Source of the DNA: Daedaleopsis sinensis
Lineage: Eukaryota > Basidiomycota > Agaricomycetes > Polyporales > Polyporaceae
Direction: 5' to 3'
DNA length: 64,000 nt
Assembly (NCBI GenBank): GCA_033807695.1
Contig: CM066311.1
Coordinates: 2,604,001-2,668,000 of the forward strand
Shown: positions 47,401-57,925 of the stretch, one piece after another
Numbering within the stretch: position 1 is the first letter of the stretch
Layout of the letters: each line of letters opens with the position of its first letter
Notes under the pieces: model-generated
Database searches by the model: none
Told to the model about the DNA's origin: nothing
Seen by the model: only the letters and a program-made list of their open reading frames with translations
Made by a program: the position numbers and the translations under genes

Positions 47401-48201
47401 GTCCGAGTACAGCCGGGACCTCCACATGAACACAAAGTCCTTGCGAAGTTTGTCGACGCGGCCCTCCTCGGTGCCGTGGCCTTCGTCCTGGTTTTCGGAG
47501 GTATCGAAGAGAAATTCAAAGGCTTCGCCCCAGCCCTTGCCGGTGTAGAGGTACTCGAGCTCATTAGTGAAGATGGTCGGATTAATGTTGGTGGGTAGAC
47601 GGAGGAGGCCGCCGGGATTAGTGGATGGAGAGGGAGATACAGCACGGAAGGGGGCCGGGGACGGGGAGCGGGAAGGGGAGGTGAAGTCGAGGCCAAGAGT
47701 CAAGGAGAGTGCAGACTGAGCGGGGAGCGTGCCAGTCGGAGAAGACGAGTAAGGGGTGGGTGAAGTCGCAGGCGGCGGTTTGAACGAGAAATAGCGGGCT
47801 TGAAACGATGGAGGAGCACGGGCGTACACCACAGCTGCAACCGTCCGTCAGCGACTGCGCCCATCGTCCGCATCGATCCCCGCCCGCCCGCACGACGTGC
47901 ATCCACCGTCGGCCGCCGCACATCTGAGTGTGCTCCGGGAGACTGGCGAGAGCGGCCGCGCTGGTGGGCACGGTGCGGATGGGCGGGGATGGCCCGTGCG
48001 TTGGGGGGAGGAGGAAGACATACCTTTGTGGCCCCAGACCTCATCTACTCCTTTTCCGCTGTCTGACTGGACCTCCCACACGACGTCTGCGAACCGGTCC
48101 TTTGCGTGGTCGAAGAGGGCCTGGAGGTCGTCCTGCCAGTGTGCGGTCGAGTTGTGTGTCGCCTCTGTGAGGCCGGGCGGAGTAGTGCTGGTCGGGGCCA
48201 T
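44469..48201 (-). CDS. BTB-domain protein fused to a C-terminal CAP-Gly domain, 1146 aa
   Basis: Four exons (48201-48024, 47834-46483, 46428-46227, 46177-44469), all in phase. Residues 30-80 (FADVVWEVQ...VWGHKAVVYARAPPSFQARY) and about 150-260 (YSDVRIALTG...FSSHRFILASRSPYFNTQLL) each fit a BTB/POZ half or domain. The middle is helical. About residues 510-980 form a long Ser/Thr/Arg/Lys-rich disordered region. The CAP-Gly part reads ARYIGEVEGERGPWVGVEV, LDGRQWHDGTWGGVRYFDI and, after an insert of about 70 residues with a Gly-Asn/Ser repeat, GLFVRPQQVLYV. CAP-Gly domains bind microtubule or EB1 C-terminal tails; here the canonical GKNDG is replaced by DKLDG. A microtubule-linked adaptor is inferred. 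It shares a 285-bp divergent promoter with DCTN6. Confidence 0.78.
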
Positions 48202-48486
48202 CGCTGGGGGTGAGCGCGGAGGGGGAGCGGGAGAACAGAGAGTAGAAATACGCGAGAAGCGGGGGGCGGGGCGGGCAGAGGCCCAGACGACGGAGGACGG
48301 GCGGGGGGTATCAGCTCAACCGCCCTCGACCGCCCGGCCCCGTCTCCCAAGCGCACGCGCCTCCGCTTTCCCACCCGTCCACGAGGCTCCCGCCCCCCGA
48401 CGCCGTTTCTCTTCCTCGCTCGTCGTTCTGCCCGCCGACAACAGTCCTCGAATGTCGCGGTTGGTCTGGTTGTAACGCACCCGCAC
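48202..48486. promoter_or_regulatory. Divergent promoter between BTB/CAP-Gly gene and DCTN6
   Basis: Only 285 bp separate the two start codons. The spacer is GC- and C/T-rich with no clear TATA box, as is common for housekeeping pairs. Co-regulation is inference. Confidence 0.5.
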
Positions 48487-49995
48487 ATGCCCCCGATGTA
48501 AATACATGTTCGCGACTCGCAGCTCCCGCCACCCTCACTGACCACCGCGCAGACGAGACAAGTTCACGATCCACTCAAAGGCCGTCGTGTGCCAGGATGT
48601 CGAGCTCAAGGGTGACATCACCATCGGCGCAGGTCCGTCCAGCCCAGTCTTCGTTGGTTCCCATCTCTCTCACTCCGTCTCGCGCAGGGACCATCGTCCA
48701 CCCCAAGGCGACCATCTTCGCCATAGCCGGACCCATCGTCATCGGCTCTGGATGCATCGTCGAAGAGGGCGCGATCATCGTCAACAGGTATGCGGCCTGC
48801 TGTGTCTCGACCCGCTCTGGCCCGCTCACTTCTGCACCCGCAGGCGGAAGGAAGTGATGCGCATCGGCGACGACAACCTGTTCGAGATCGGCTGTCGTAC
48901 GTATCTCTTCTTCTCTTCCCGCACCGAGGGCAACCGGACCTATCGGACATGTCTCGCTGTCGTCATTCCCCGCCGTCCCGTTCTCGCGTTCTCACTGTCT
49001 TTCAATCTCGCCTCGGGACACACGCGTCGAGCGGGCCCAGCCTCGGTCCTGCGTATGTGGTGCGGCAGCCAGGCCAATGCATTGAGCCACGTTCACAACA
49101 TACAAGCTTGTCTGTCAGGTTCTGGGAATCAGTTCCCGCTGGCTCCGCGAATCCGCCAACGCGCTTTCCAACATGTCGCGAGTGTCTCGAGCACCGTTGG
49201 AACGTGGTTCTGCAACGTCCACAGCGATGCGATATGCTCAGGATGTACGCTGAACTTCGATGCGACCGCCGTCGACCCAGTCCGCCGGGACGCGACTGCC
49301 CACGTCGATCTCGCACCGCGGTGACACGCGTTGAGTGGGCCCAGCCTCGTCCCTGCGTATGTGGTGCAGCAGCCAGGCCAATCGCAGAGGAGTGGCATCG
49401 ATGCACTTATCCACGCCCGCAGGCCTCGGCTTTGCATGCAGCAGCGGCGAGACACGCATCCAAGTTTGTCTCTCATGCGTTGGGAAGTAGTTCCCGCTAG
49501 GTCCGCGAATCCGGTACCGCGCTCTCCAACGTCCGAATGCGTGTCTCGAGCACTGTTGGACCGTGTTCCTGCGCTGTCCACAGCGACACGGGTTTCCACC
49601 GTCGACCCGGACCCGGACGCGACGCACCATGTCCGACAGGTCCAGCCCAGCCCATGCTCTAGCCCTCGCACTCGCCCTCGCACTCGCACTGACCGCTCCC
49701 CGCAGGCGTCGAATCCCCCACCGTCGGGAACTGCAACACGATCTGCACGCGCGCACGCGTCCACCACACCCTCCGCCTCTCGTCGTACTGCGTGATCGGC
49801 GCGGGCGTCCTCGTCGTGCCCACCGCGGACGAGGTGCTCGACGAGTACACGGCCGTGTACGGGCCCGCCGCCGAGCGCCGCGTCTGGAGCGGCCGCGGGC
49901 GCGTCCAGGAGATGGACCTCCGCCGGAAGCACGCCGAGTACCTGCGCGACATGCTCCCCAAGTTCAACCGGCTCCGGCGCGGCGACGGGATGTGA
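48487..49995 (+). CDS. Dynactin subunit p27 (DCTN6-like), 177 aa
   Basis: Exons 48487-48497, 48553-48632, 48688-48787, 48844-48896 and 49706-49995. The start exon is only 11 bp (M-P-P-I); I chose it because an in-frame stop lies before exon 2 and a GTAAAT donor fits. The protein begins RDKFTIHSKAVVCQDVELKG and continues with left-handed beta-helix hexapeptide repeats (IFAIAGPIVIGSGCIVEE, GVESPTVG, YCVIGAGVLV), then ends in a charged helix (MDLRRKHAEYLRDMLPKFNR). This is the pattern of DCTN6, part of the pointed-end complex of dynactin. Length is near the usual 180-190 aa. The last intron, 809 bp, is far longer than all others here and contains a tandem repeat. Confidence 0.85.
49012..49640. 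repeat. Two-copy tandem repeat of about 310 bp inside the DCTN6 intron
   Basis: Copy 1 starts near 49019 and copy 2 near 49323. They share ACACGCGT, GGGCCCAGCCTCG, CTGCGTATGTGGTGC, AGCCAGGCCAAT, AGTTCCCGCT, GTCCACAGCGA and CGTCGACCC in order. The open frames across it on both strands are compositional. Confidence 0.75.
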
Positions 49996-50723
49996 CTGAA
50001 GTGCGCCTGCCTTTCCCCGTGTGCTTTGTCTACGATGTACTCGCGTGGCTTACCTGCGGCCAGTCGGTCAACCTACATAGGTTGGTTTGCGAGAGCTGTG
50101 TGTGGCAGTGCAGGAGGAGGAGGAGGTTTAACATGTTACTTATTAGATGAAGCTAGTACCGGTCACGGGCCAAGGATATAGATGTGCAGCTGGGCATCCA
50201 AGCCGTTGCTCGTGGCTTTCTCGACGGTATACTAAGTACTATGCACGTAGATCATCATTACTTGGGCGTCTGCGTATAACGTATATCGAGTAAAAGCCGA
50301 ACACCTTCCTCGGGGCGCCTCCTCCTCTTCCTCCTCCTGCCACGGTCCACCGGGAAAGCCCGCAGCGTGATCCTCAGTAAGCACTTCGCTGCTGCCTGCG
50401 GTTCGATTTATATTCTCGATGGTGGTAGTGCCAGCCTGTCTCAGCCTGTCCCTTCGGCCAGGTAGTCCACACGCCCCCCATGCTCTCGCGTTCGCCTCAA
50501 CTGTAATCTGGCCCCTCACTACCGGGTATCTCCTTTGCCGCCTCCCGTCTGCCATAAACTTTCCAGACCCAAACGACACCCTGTACATCCTCACCGGAGA
50601 CTGCAGGGCTCTTCTGTGCGACTCCTCTGGCAAGCTTCTTGAATTAAAGAACCCGAAGCATACCATACTATTCACGACGATCCTGTTTCGCAATGTAGTA
50701 TACTCAAGACTTACGTGGTACGC
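49996..50723. other. No confident gene
   Basis: One open frame from about 50419 to 50736 (contains TLYILTGDCRALLCDSSGK) might be an upstream exon of the next gene, but I cannot join it in frame. Confidence 0.3.
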
Positions 50724-51456
50724 ATGGGGACTCTAGACGATACGTCAATGCTAGATTGGACAAACCTTGCTGCGGTCCTCACGGACGTCGATACGGTGAG
50801 TTACTTTTAAACTCTCGCACTCTCACTACCGATCCTTATCCCTACTGGCAAATGCTCAGCCCATAGCCGACCTTCCGATTCCACTCGGCCTCATTCCTCA
50901 GATCTACATCCCTAAGGCGACACACGGCGTCTTTGGCAATCTGCACCAACAGACAATCGACATCACTCAAGAACTCTCTATCGGATCCACGTCAATCGTC
51001 GCGGAACAGGATGGGGCAAGGACGCATCTTCCCTGGCTGTTGGCGATACTTCTATCCGAAGTCCGCCTGGCAAAGTGGTCACCGCACGATTACCGCGTCA
51101 CCCTCGACCTGAAAGGTGTAGCAGGCCCGGTCACCGTCGGACGCAACGGAGAAGTGCGCGTGTCACCGCAAGTGCAGGCATTTCAACGCGACGTTAATTT
51201 CTACAACCGCAAGATTCCACTCGTTCAACGACGACCGCTGGGGACGCGCCCACCCACAACGACCAGCGCTGCTGTGCCTGCCCCCTCTGCCCCCCTCGCC
51301 ATGCTCACGTCCTCCACCGTCCCCGTCGACGTCCAGATCGTCAAAGAATATATGGCGTTCGGCGCTGGTGGTGATTCAACCCTGGAACACGTCCATTTTC
51401 GGGAACACCTTCATGAGTATAAAGAATGGCTCGGGCTCCGGCGCAAGGAGACTTGA
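50724..51456 (+). CDS. Hypothetical protein, 222 aa (possibly broken longer gene)
   Basis: Two exons (50724-50795 and 50860-51456) with a GTGAGT donor and phase 0. The product starts MGTLDDTSMLDWTNLAAVL and contains HLPWLLAILLSEVRLAKWSP and VQAFQRDVNFYNRKIPLVQR. No family recognised. After the TGA at 51454 the same frame stays open and coding-like (VLDRDHPTMSQETKDCLNAI) up to a TAG at 51583, then to a GTAAGT donor at 51631. A further in-phase exon, 51686-51900, and a tail exon, 51941-51962, follow. This suggests a longer gene interrupted by two stops or by introns I cannot place. Confidence 0.4.
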
Positions 51457-51962
51457 GTTCTCGACAGAGATCACCCGACGATGTCCCAAGAGACGAAAGA
51501 TTGTCTCAACGCCATCCGGGGTCGAACTGGCGTCGGCAAGATCAGCGCCTGGCGCAGTATCACTTGGTTCAAACTCGTGTAGTACATCTACACGCGCTCG
51601 TTGAGCGCAGTTCTTCCGCCGAAGTTGACAGTAAGTCAGTTTTTCTCTTCGTTCCTTTCATGTCGTTAACCTGGGTCATAACCAGCACGATGTGGTTGAA
51701 TCCTGGATGCGACAGCAGACTGGGGCTACTTCAGATGCACCCCTTCCCGTCCCACTTCTGTGGTCCCTTGACGACTGGGATGCGGCAGAAATCATGTCGT
51801 ATTTGGACAGTAACAGCACCACGACCAGCGCTGTAGTATCCTGGGCCTTGTCCCAGTTTCGTGCTGAAAACACGAAATGCATATTCATTTCCAAACGGTA
51901 AGTGTAACACTTGCGCTCACCGCTCACGATCCATCACTAGGCGTGTTTGGTGTCGTGACTAG
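51457..51962 (+). pseudogene. Possible 3' part of the preceding gene, separated by in-frame stops
   Basis: Same reading frame as the preceding gene, with good splice sites at 51631 (GTAAGT), 51685 (CAG), 51901 (GTAAGT) and 51940 (TAG). The last pieces read HDVVESWMRQQTGATSDAPL and ALSQFRAENTKCIFISKR then RVWCRD and a stop. The two stops at 51454 and 51583 make it a pseudogene candidate unless unrecognised introns remove them. Confidence 0.35.
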
Positions 51963-52145
51963 TGAGGCCGCGTAACACGCGCATCTAGCGACCCTCCTGC
52001 GGTCTTGTACTAGATACTCAGTCGCCAGTCAGGCCAAGGCCGCGGCGCTACACTCGATCCTCGCTGTCCGCTCGTCCGTTCTCTGCCAAACTCGAGGGGG
52101 ACGCTGACCATCCCCGGGTAACCAAGGACTCGAATACACAACCGT

Positions 52146-53747
52146 CATGTATATGCTGAACAGTATGCTAGGGAGGACAGATACGTGATTGCAACCAAGT
52201 CGAAAACTCAAAGATTTGAATCTCCCCTCTCGAAGTGCAACAACCCCTTCGAATGCAGCCGCGGGAAGGCAGTCGTCAAGAAAGCGACAAAGTCACCATA
52301 CTCGTCCACCGGTCCCACTGGCGAGTCCCCTGCGCCGCCCCCGTCCTCCGAGACAATCGCAATCGCTCTGTTTACGTCCGCGTCGGACAGGAGCGTCCTC
52401 CACTCGCGGACGAACCCGTCGTCGCACAGGACGCACACCAGCGCGTCCAGTGCGGGCAGCGACATTAGCGCGTCCTCCAGAATCTTCCACAGCTGGTGGT
52501 CGACGCTTAACGGGGACCCGTGCATGTTGGGCGGGTCACGCAGGCGGGCATGCACGCGCATCGCCCATGCAGTGTGCGGGCCGAACCGCTGGAAGCGCAG
52601 CGTGACGCGGCGGAGCGTGTCCAGCAGGGCGTCGGATCTGGACTCGAGGGAAGCCACCGCCGTGACGTTCGCCTGGAGGGCAGTCCAGTAGCACAAGAAC
52701 TGGGTTTCGTCGTCGTCGATACCACCCGCGGAGGTGATGTAGAGGACGAGCTCGGTGAGGGATGTGCAAGGCGCGAGCGACATGAACTCCCATTCGCCCA
52801 AACTATCTGGTAGTGAGCGAGTTGCGCCGTCAGTACTCAGCATTCTATCAGCATTGATGAGAAGGATTGGGTCTGCATACCTTCGTCATCTTCGGAGTTC
52901 CCCGTGAGCCAGATCCTTAGGGGAACGGTGTATCCTAGGGTGTTCAAGGAGAGACGCGTGATCTGCGGCCCGAATGAGTTGATGAAGGTCTGAACAGTCT
53001 TGACGTCACTCGGGTCGGCGATGGACAAGCAGTAGGATGGGTTGGACGATCCGACCCAAGTCTTCAGCGCGTTGAAGGCCCCCGCCGTTGCATGATCGCA
53101 GGAGATGCGGCAGAGACGAAGTTCGGTGAGAGCGACAGTCGGGATTGTCAGGACCTGGAGCTTCGAGTCGCCATCAAGCTCGGGGTCGGCGCGAGATGAG
53201 AGCGTGAGCCGCTCGATCACGAGTCGCTTGAGTTGGAGAAACGTCTCGAGGACCCGTCGCAGATCATCAATCGCGAGAGTGGCAGGAGGCGAGTCGCACG
53301 GATGTCCCACCAGCTTGAGAGAGCGGACGTATGGCACGACATCCGACGATGTCTGAAAGAAAGAGAGGAAGTCGTCAACGGATGAAGGGTGCTTGATGTA
53401 GCAGATCGTGTCGCGGAATAGACGGTAGCGGGAGAAGGGGAGCCAGCTACGAGAGATCAAGGTGCAGATTCCCAGCGTGAGAGAGTCTTCTGCAAGGCAG
53501 TCCATGATAGACTGGATGATCTCGCTGGGGAGGCCATCGACGGCCTGGAGAGGAGGAGAGGGGGTGACCGCAAGCGACATGGAGGTGCTGAAGTGGTTAT
53601 GACTGGTTATGGTTCTTACTGAGTGCTCCCATGTGGTACTATGAGGGACGAAGTTGAGTTCTTCAGACTTCAAGCATATCACCTGCGCCCCTTATTCAAA
53701 TACCTAGCTACTCCAGCCCTGTGGGATTCATGGCTGTCCGCCTGTGC
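52146..53747 (-). repeat. Inverted segmental duplication, right copy
   Basis: Partner of 33261-34860, opposite orientation, about 17.3 kb apart. Coding part, intron position, 3' flank and a short upstream block are all shared. Confidence 0.8.
52208..53580 (-). CDS. F-box-like protein, 432 aa
   Basis: Exons 53580-52881 and 52806-52208. The N-terminus (MSLAVTPSPPLQAVDGLPSE, then IIQSIMDCLAEDS and LISRSWLPFSRYRLF) fits an F-box. The rest is colinear with the paralog at 33432-34798, differing mainly by substitutions and short in-frame indels. The frame upstream of this ATG stays open for 34 codons, but the sequence there is promoter in the paralog, so I start at 53580. Both copies remain open, which argues that both are or were recently functional. 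Substrate unknown. Confidence 0.78.
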
Positions 53748-53940
53748 TCTCGGGTTTACAGCTGTTTGCAAATCGATAGTCACTCGCCGAAAATGCTTGT
53801 TTTGCAATAACTCCATCGGTTAAGGGGCGCTGGGGTCTGATTGGCCTGTTTGTGAAATCTCCACCTCAGCGTCCCATCGAGGTGGGTGGCCGTTGGAGAC
53901 TGTTAGAGACGGCTTGCGCCGTAGCCAATAGGCTGCCTCG

Positions 53941-54210
53941 GCCACACTGAACTCGCTCATCAGACCGGAATCAATCAAGGGCGCGATCCTTGACAGCATT
54001 CCCGTTCTCGGCCGCGATCTCCGGGAGTTGCGCGCTGAACATCCTGGCGAGCTCCTCTGCAAGTCCGACGTATCCCAAGCCTACCGTCAACTTCCCATGT
54101 CGCCCTACTGGCAGATCAACAGGTCGTCACGATCGACGGTCAGCGACACATCGATCGTTGTAACGTCTTTGGCGAGTACTCGGGGGCTCCGACTCACCTA
54201 GACATTCGGA
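53941..54210 (+). pseudogene. Reverse-transcriptase relic
   Basis: The frame from 53941 reads ATLNSLIRPESIKGAILDSI and later LLCKSDVSQAYRQLPMSPYW. The SDVSQAYRQLPM block is motif A of reverse transcriptases, including the first catalytic Asp. At about 54121 the frame shifts and continues VVTIDGQRHIDRCNVFGEYS. Only this fragment remains; no integrase, RNase H or LTR is seen nearby. It is a dead piece of a retroelement. Confidence 0.6.
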
Positions 54211-54300
54211 CGAAGGTAGAGCTGGCTGAGAACGATAGCGACGCCTCAAAGAATCTGAGTATAGCGGAAAAGGATACTTAAGTTAGCGTAGCGAAAGGCC

Positions 54301-55974
54301 TCAGTTGAGCGAGATCTCCTCCGTCTCCCCAACGTCGTCGTCAAGATCATTCGCACTGCCGAGCGGACGCTCCTTGTCAACGGGAGGCGGGGGCGGGACT
54401 TCGACGGTCGACGGCGCGACGACGCCGACAGCCGTCATGTCACTGTCAGACTCTGCCTCCTTAGCCGGGGCGGGAGGCTCCGCCTTCGGAGGTGTCTGCG
54501 GCGGCTCCTGACGCGGCGCGGCGGGCTCAGCCTCGTCTGCCGACGTGACCGAGATGGTGGGCGGGACGGGCGGGACGGGTGGCGGAGGCTGCGAGGGGTT
54601 GGGTGACGGGAAGCGGAAATTCTTGCTCATCGTGCCCTTCCGCGTGCGTCCCGGACGGTCATCGTCCTCGTCGTCCTCGTTCTCGTCTCCTGACACAGGC
54701 TCCTGCTCTTCGGGTATCTGCTGCGTGCTACGGAGAGCCGCCGGCTGCGTTGGAGAAGTCGCGGGAGGAGAGGCGGCGCTGACGCGCTGAGGCGGCAGCG
54801 ACTGCCGATTCGCCGCCTTTTGCTGGGTGGGCGAGGAAGTTGGGCTCCGCTGTGCGGGAGACGAGAGATTGGCTTGAGACATGGACTGTGGGCGGAAGTG
54901 CGAAGGCGTCGAGGGGTTCTCGCCGAGGTAGAACGGTCGGATGGGCATCATTCTGCGATATGTCAGATCGCTGACCGTGGACGAGACAGCGGCGACAGTG
55001 ACTCACTTCTTCTCTGCATGACACGCAAGAACCCACTGCGGCTGAACTACAGGAATGCTGAGCTGCAGCGCTTTCTGGTATTCGACTCCGGGACCAGTGA
55101 CGATAGTGCCATTCGCCTGCGCAGCCGCGCTTGGTATCGCGGCAGGGGTCGTACAGACGAAGTGGGTAGTGTCGATTTGGATCTTGTCGCTCCACTTCGC
55201 GCCCATCTCGCGCACGGCCATCTTGGCGTTCTCCATCAAGACGTCGTCCTCGATGGTACCGAAACAGATTGAGATGCCGGACGTGTCGTTCATGTTGTGG
55301 GTGCGCACGCGGAGAACGTTCGAGGGATAGACACCGGCGGTTGTGCGGAGGACTAGCTGGAAGGTGTATTCTGTTTCGAGCTGGAGACCGGACACCTTAG
55401 TGGAGGTGTTGTTCAAGGGCGATGGGATGGCAGCCACGCGTTGCCGGTCACGGTAGAGATCGAGAGAGCGCAGCTTGGAGGTCGCAAGCTGGAGGCGGGG
55501 CCATTCTAGGGTGACAGAGGTTTGGGTGATGTTGCGGAGCTACGTAGGCGAGCATGAAGGTGGGGAACGGTCTGTAGCCGGAGACGAACGTACCTCTAGC
55601 ACTGGGTTCTCCGGAATCTGCGTGCCAAACGCGTCCAGTATCTCGCTCTGTAGATTCCAGAAATCATTCTCCCTCTTCTTCTCCTCCGTCACGTTCCTCT
55701 GGACAGAGATGTTTACGATAGAGCCAGTCGAGACGCCGGGAGGAAGGAGTAGCGAAGGGAACTCGATGAGGTGGGCCCGCTCCCCCAGCAGAATCTAGAT
55801 GAGAACGTCAGGCTCAACGACTAGAGTAAACGCAAGGAGGGAGAAGGCGCGTACGGCCATTCCGGCATCTGGGGAAATGCATGGTCATTGTCAACCCACG
55901 GTGCTGGCTGCGGGATGCCCAAACTCACCGAGCTTTCCAACGGTGAACATGAAGCTTTCCTGCGAGACCGCCAT
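54301..55974 (-). CDS. Chs5-like exomer protein (FN3 and BRCT), 481 aa
   Basis: Five exons (55974-55929, 55868-55855, 55794-55594, 55539-55007, 54952-54301). Exon 2 is a 14-nt microexon that restores KLDAGMAILLGERAHLIEFP, the Chs5 N-terminal dimerisation region. Residues about 88-170 form an FN3 domain (TSVTLEWPRLQLATSKLRSL ... LQLETEYTFQLVL). Residues about 175-267 form a BRCT domain (GISICFGTIEDDVLMENAKM ... QPQWVLACHAEKK). A Pro/Glu-rich disordered tail follows. In yeast, Chs5 is the scaffold of exomer, which carries Chs3 from the trans-Golgi to the surface. It is divergent from the kinase gene, with 212 bp between starts. Confidence 0.88.
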
Positions 55975-56186
55975 GTTGAGATGCCCGACGAGGAGTGTGC
56001 GGCCACAGGCAGGAGACGTCGGCGAGAGCGTTGGCGGAGGTGGGAGGAGGAGGCAGACAACGACGAGCGCGACTGCGTCATCGCCACAGAGCGCGATCTC
56101 GCCGGCGCTCTCGGCCCGCCCTTTCTCCTCCGTACCATGTCTTGCTCGCACACGTTCTCCGCCGCCACCGACACCGACGGTCTGCG
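55975..56186. promoter_or_regulatory. Divergent promoter between Chs5-like and Ssn3-like genes
   Basis: The two start codons are 212 bp apart, so the core promoters must overlap or adjoin. No TATA box visible. Confidence 0.45.
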
Positions 56187-57802
56187 ATGCTCGACGAATG
56201 GAGCAGCAACATCCTCGTCACTGACCCCATGCGTGTATACCGCTCCAAGCGCGACGCAACCCGCAAACGCGTAACGGACAAGTACCTCATCCTCGGCTTT
56301 ATCTCCTCGGGCACCTACGGTCGCGTTTACAAGGCCCAAAGCAAGGACTCGGACGGTCGCATACACGCCATCAAGAAGTTCAAGCCCGACAAAGAGGGCG
56401 ACGTCGTGACGTATACCGGCATCAGCCAGAGTGCTATTCGCGAAATTGCAGTGAGCACTTACGAACTCCTGTCCGCACACTACGCCGTCTAAGCAGAACC
56501 CTAGCTGAACAGGGAGATCTCTCATGAGAATGTCGTCGCCCTCAAGGAGGTCATTCTTGAAGACAAGTCTATATACATGGTCTTCGAATACGCAGAACAC
56601 GACTTTCTGGTGCGTTCGTTCGGACTCGGAGAAGACTCGGACGCTGAACTCCTCTCTCTATAGCAAGTGATCCACCATCACTCGCAGACCCTCCGCCAGG
56701 CTATTCAGCCCCCGGTTCTCAAGTCTCTCACGTACCAGCTCTTGAACGGTCTCCTGTACCTGCACGATGCTCATATCATCCACCGTGATCTCAAGCCCGC
56801 CAACATTCTCATCACATCTAGTGGTGTCGTCAAGATCGGCGATCTTGGCCTTGCACGTCTCACTCACCAGCCCCTGCAGCCCTTGTTCGCCGGAGACAAA
56901 GTCGTCGTCACAATCTGGTACCGCGCACCCGAACTCTTGCTTGGTGCGAAGCACTATAACAAGGCCGTCGACATCTGGGCCGTCGGGTGCGTCATGGCCG
57001 AGCTCGCAAGCCTGCGTCCGATCTTCAAGGGCGAAGAGGCCAAACTCGACTCGAAGAAGAACGTCCCGTTTCAGAAGGACCAGCTACTCAAGATATTCGA
57101 GATCCTAGGTACCCCTTCGGGTGCGTGTTCGCCGTTTATATATCCTACTCGCTAGCTGATGTCTATTGCAGAACGCGACTGGGCAAAGATCAAAGACCTA
57201 CCCGAATACCCTAGCATGCGTCGCCTTGATCAGTGCGTAATGCGCTTTACGCCCATCGGATGTGTGCACTAACTAATGCACCCCAGTTACAGCAATCGTC
57301 TCTTTGAGTGGGGGCAGTCGCGCATCCGGACGCTCTCGCAGACACCCGATCCTCAGGGCATGAACCTCCTGAGCCATTTATTCGCATACGACCCCGACAA
57401 ACGTCTCACTGCCGCCGAAGCCCTCCAACACAAGTGGTTCCAAGACGAGCCGCGTCCGACCCGAAAGTACGTCGAGCGCCTGCTTATGCCGCGAACCCAT
57501 GTCTGCGTTACTCATCGCACCGGCCCAACAGCGCCTTTGAGTCTCTGGACTCTCAACTCTACCCTCCACACCGCCGCATAACGCAGGACGACGCACCGTC
57601 TATGATGCCCATGCAAGCCGCGGGCTCGCAGGTGCAGGCACAAGTCTCGCAGGTGCAGGCCACTGCGCAGGCACACCTTTCGCAACTGTCCCATTCACAT
57701 TCGAACCAGTCCAAGGCGGGGAGCGCGGCAAGCTTCGCGAGCATGAGTGGGGGCGGAGGCGCTATCGCCGGCTCCTCTCGCAAGAAGGCGAGGATGGGGT
57801 GA
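56187..57802 (+). CDS. SSN3: Cyclin-dependent kinase of Mediator (Ssn3/CDK8-like), 445 aa
   Basis: Exons 56187-56450, 56505-56609, 56664-57120, 57172-57232, 57287-57466 and 57532-57802. The glycine loop is [11 protein letters not shown], the ATP lysine is in [12 protein letters not shown], and the cyclin-binding helix is SQSAIREIA. The catalytic loop is [10 protein letters not shown], the metal motif is DLG (animal CDK8 has DMG), and the activation segment is [16 protein letters not shown]. The segment [20 protein letters not shown] is characteristic of CDK8 rather than CDK7 or CDK9. The tail is Gln/Ser-rich and ends RKKARMG. With cyclin C, Med12 and Med13 it forms the Mediator kinase module in the nucleus. 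It converges with the OPT gene, stops 124 bp apart. Confidence 0.9.
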
Positions 57803-57925
57803 CTCAACGACGTCTAGAGGTTGGACTTGTCATCTAGCTGCACTGTTGTTTCCTTACTGGCCTGTGTATGGGTAGTAGGCAGCGACCGCCGTCACAATCG
57901 AGTCTCCGATTCGAGTCGCTATGTA

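Noticed and set aside
46894..47598. Plus-strand frame of 234 codons
   Set aside because: Antisense of the BTB exon, Gly/Glu/Val-rich without homology pattern.
49002..49932. Minus-strand frames across the DCTN6 intron
   Set aside because: They cross the tandem repeat and the last DCTN6 exon in antisense; composition explains their length.
56187..57802. Identity as CDK9/Bur1 or CDK7
   Set aside because: The insert before the C-lobe ([20 protein letters not shown]), the SQSAIREIA helix and the tail fit CDK8/Ssn3 better.
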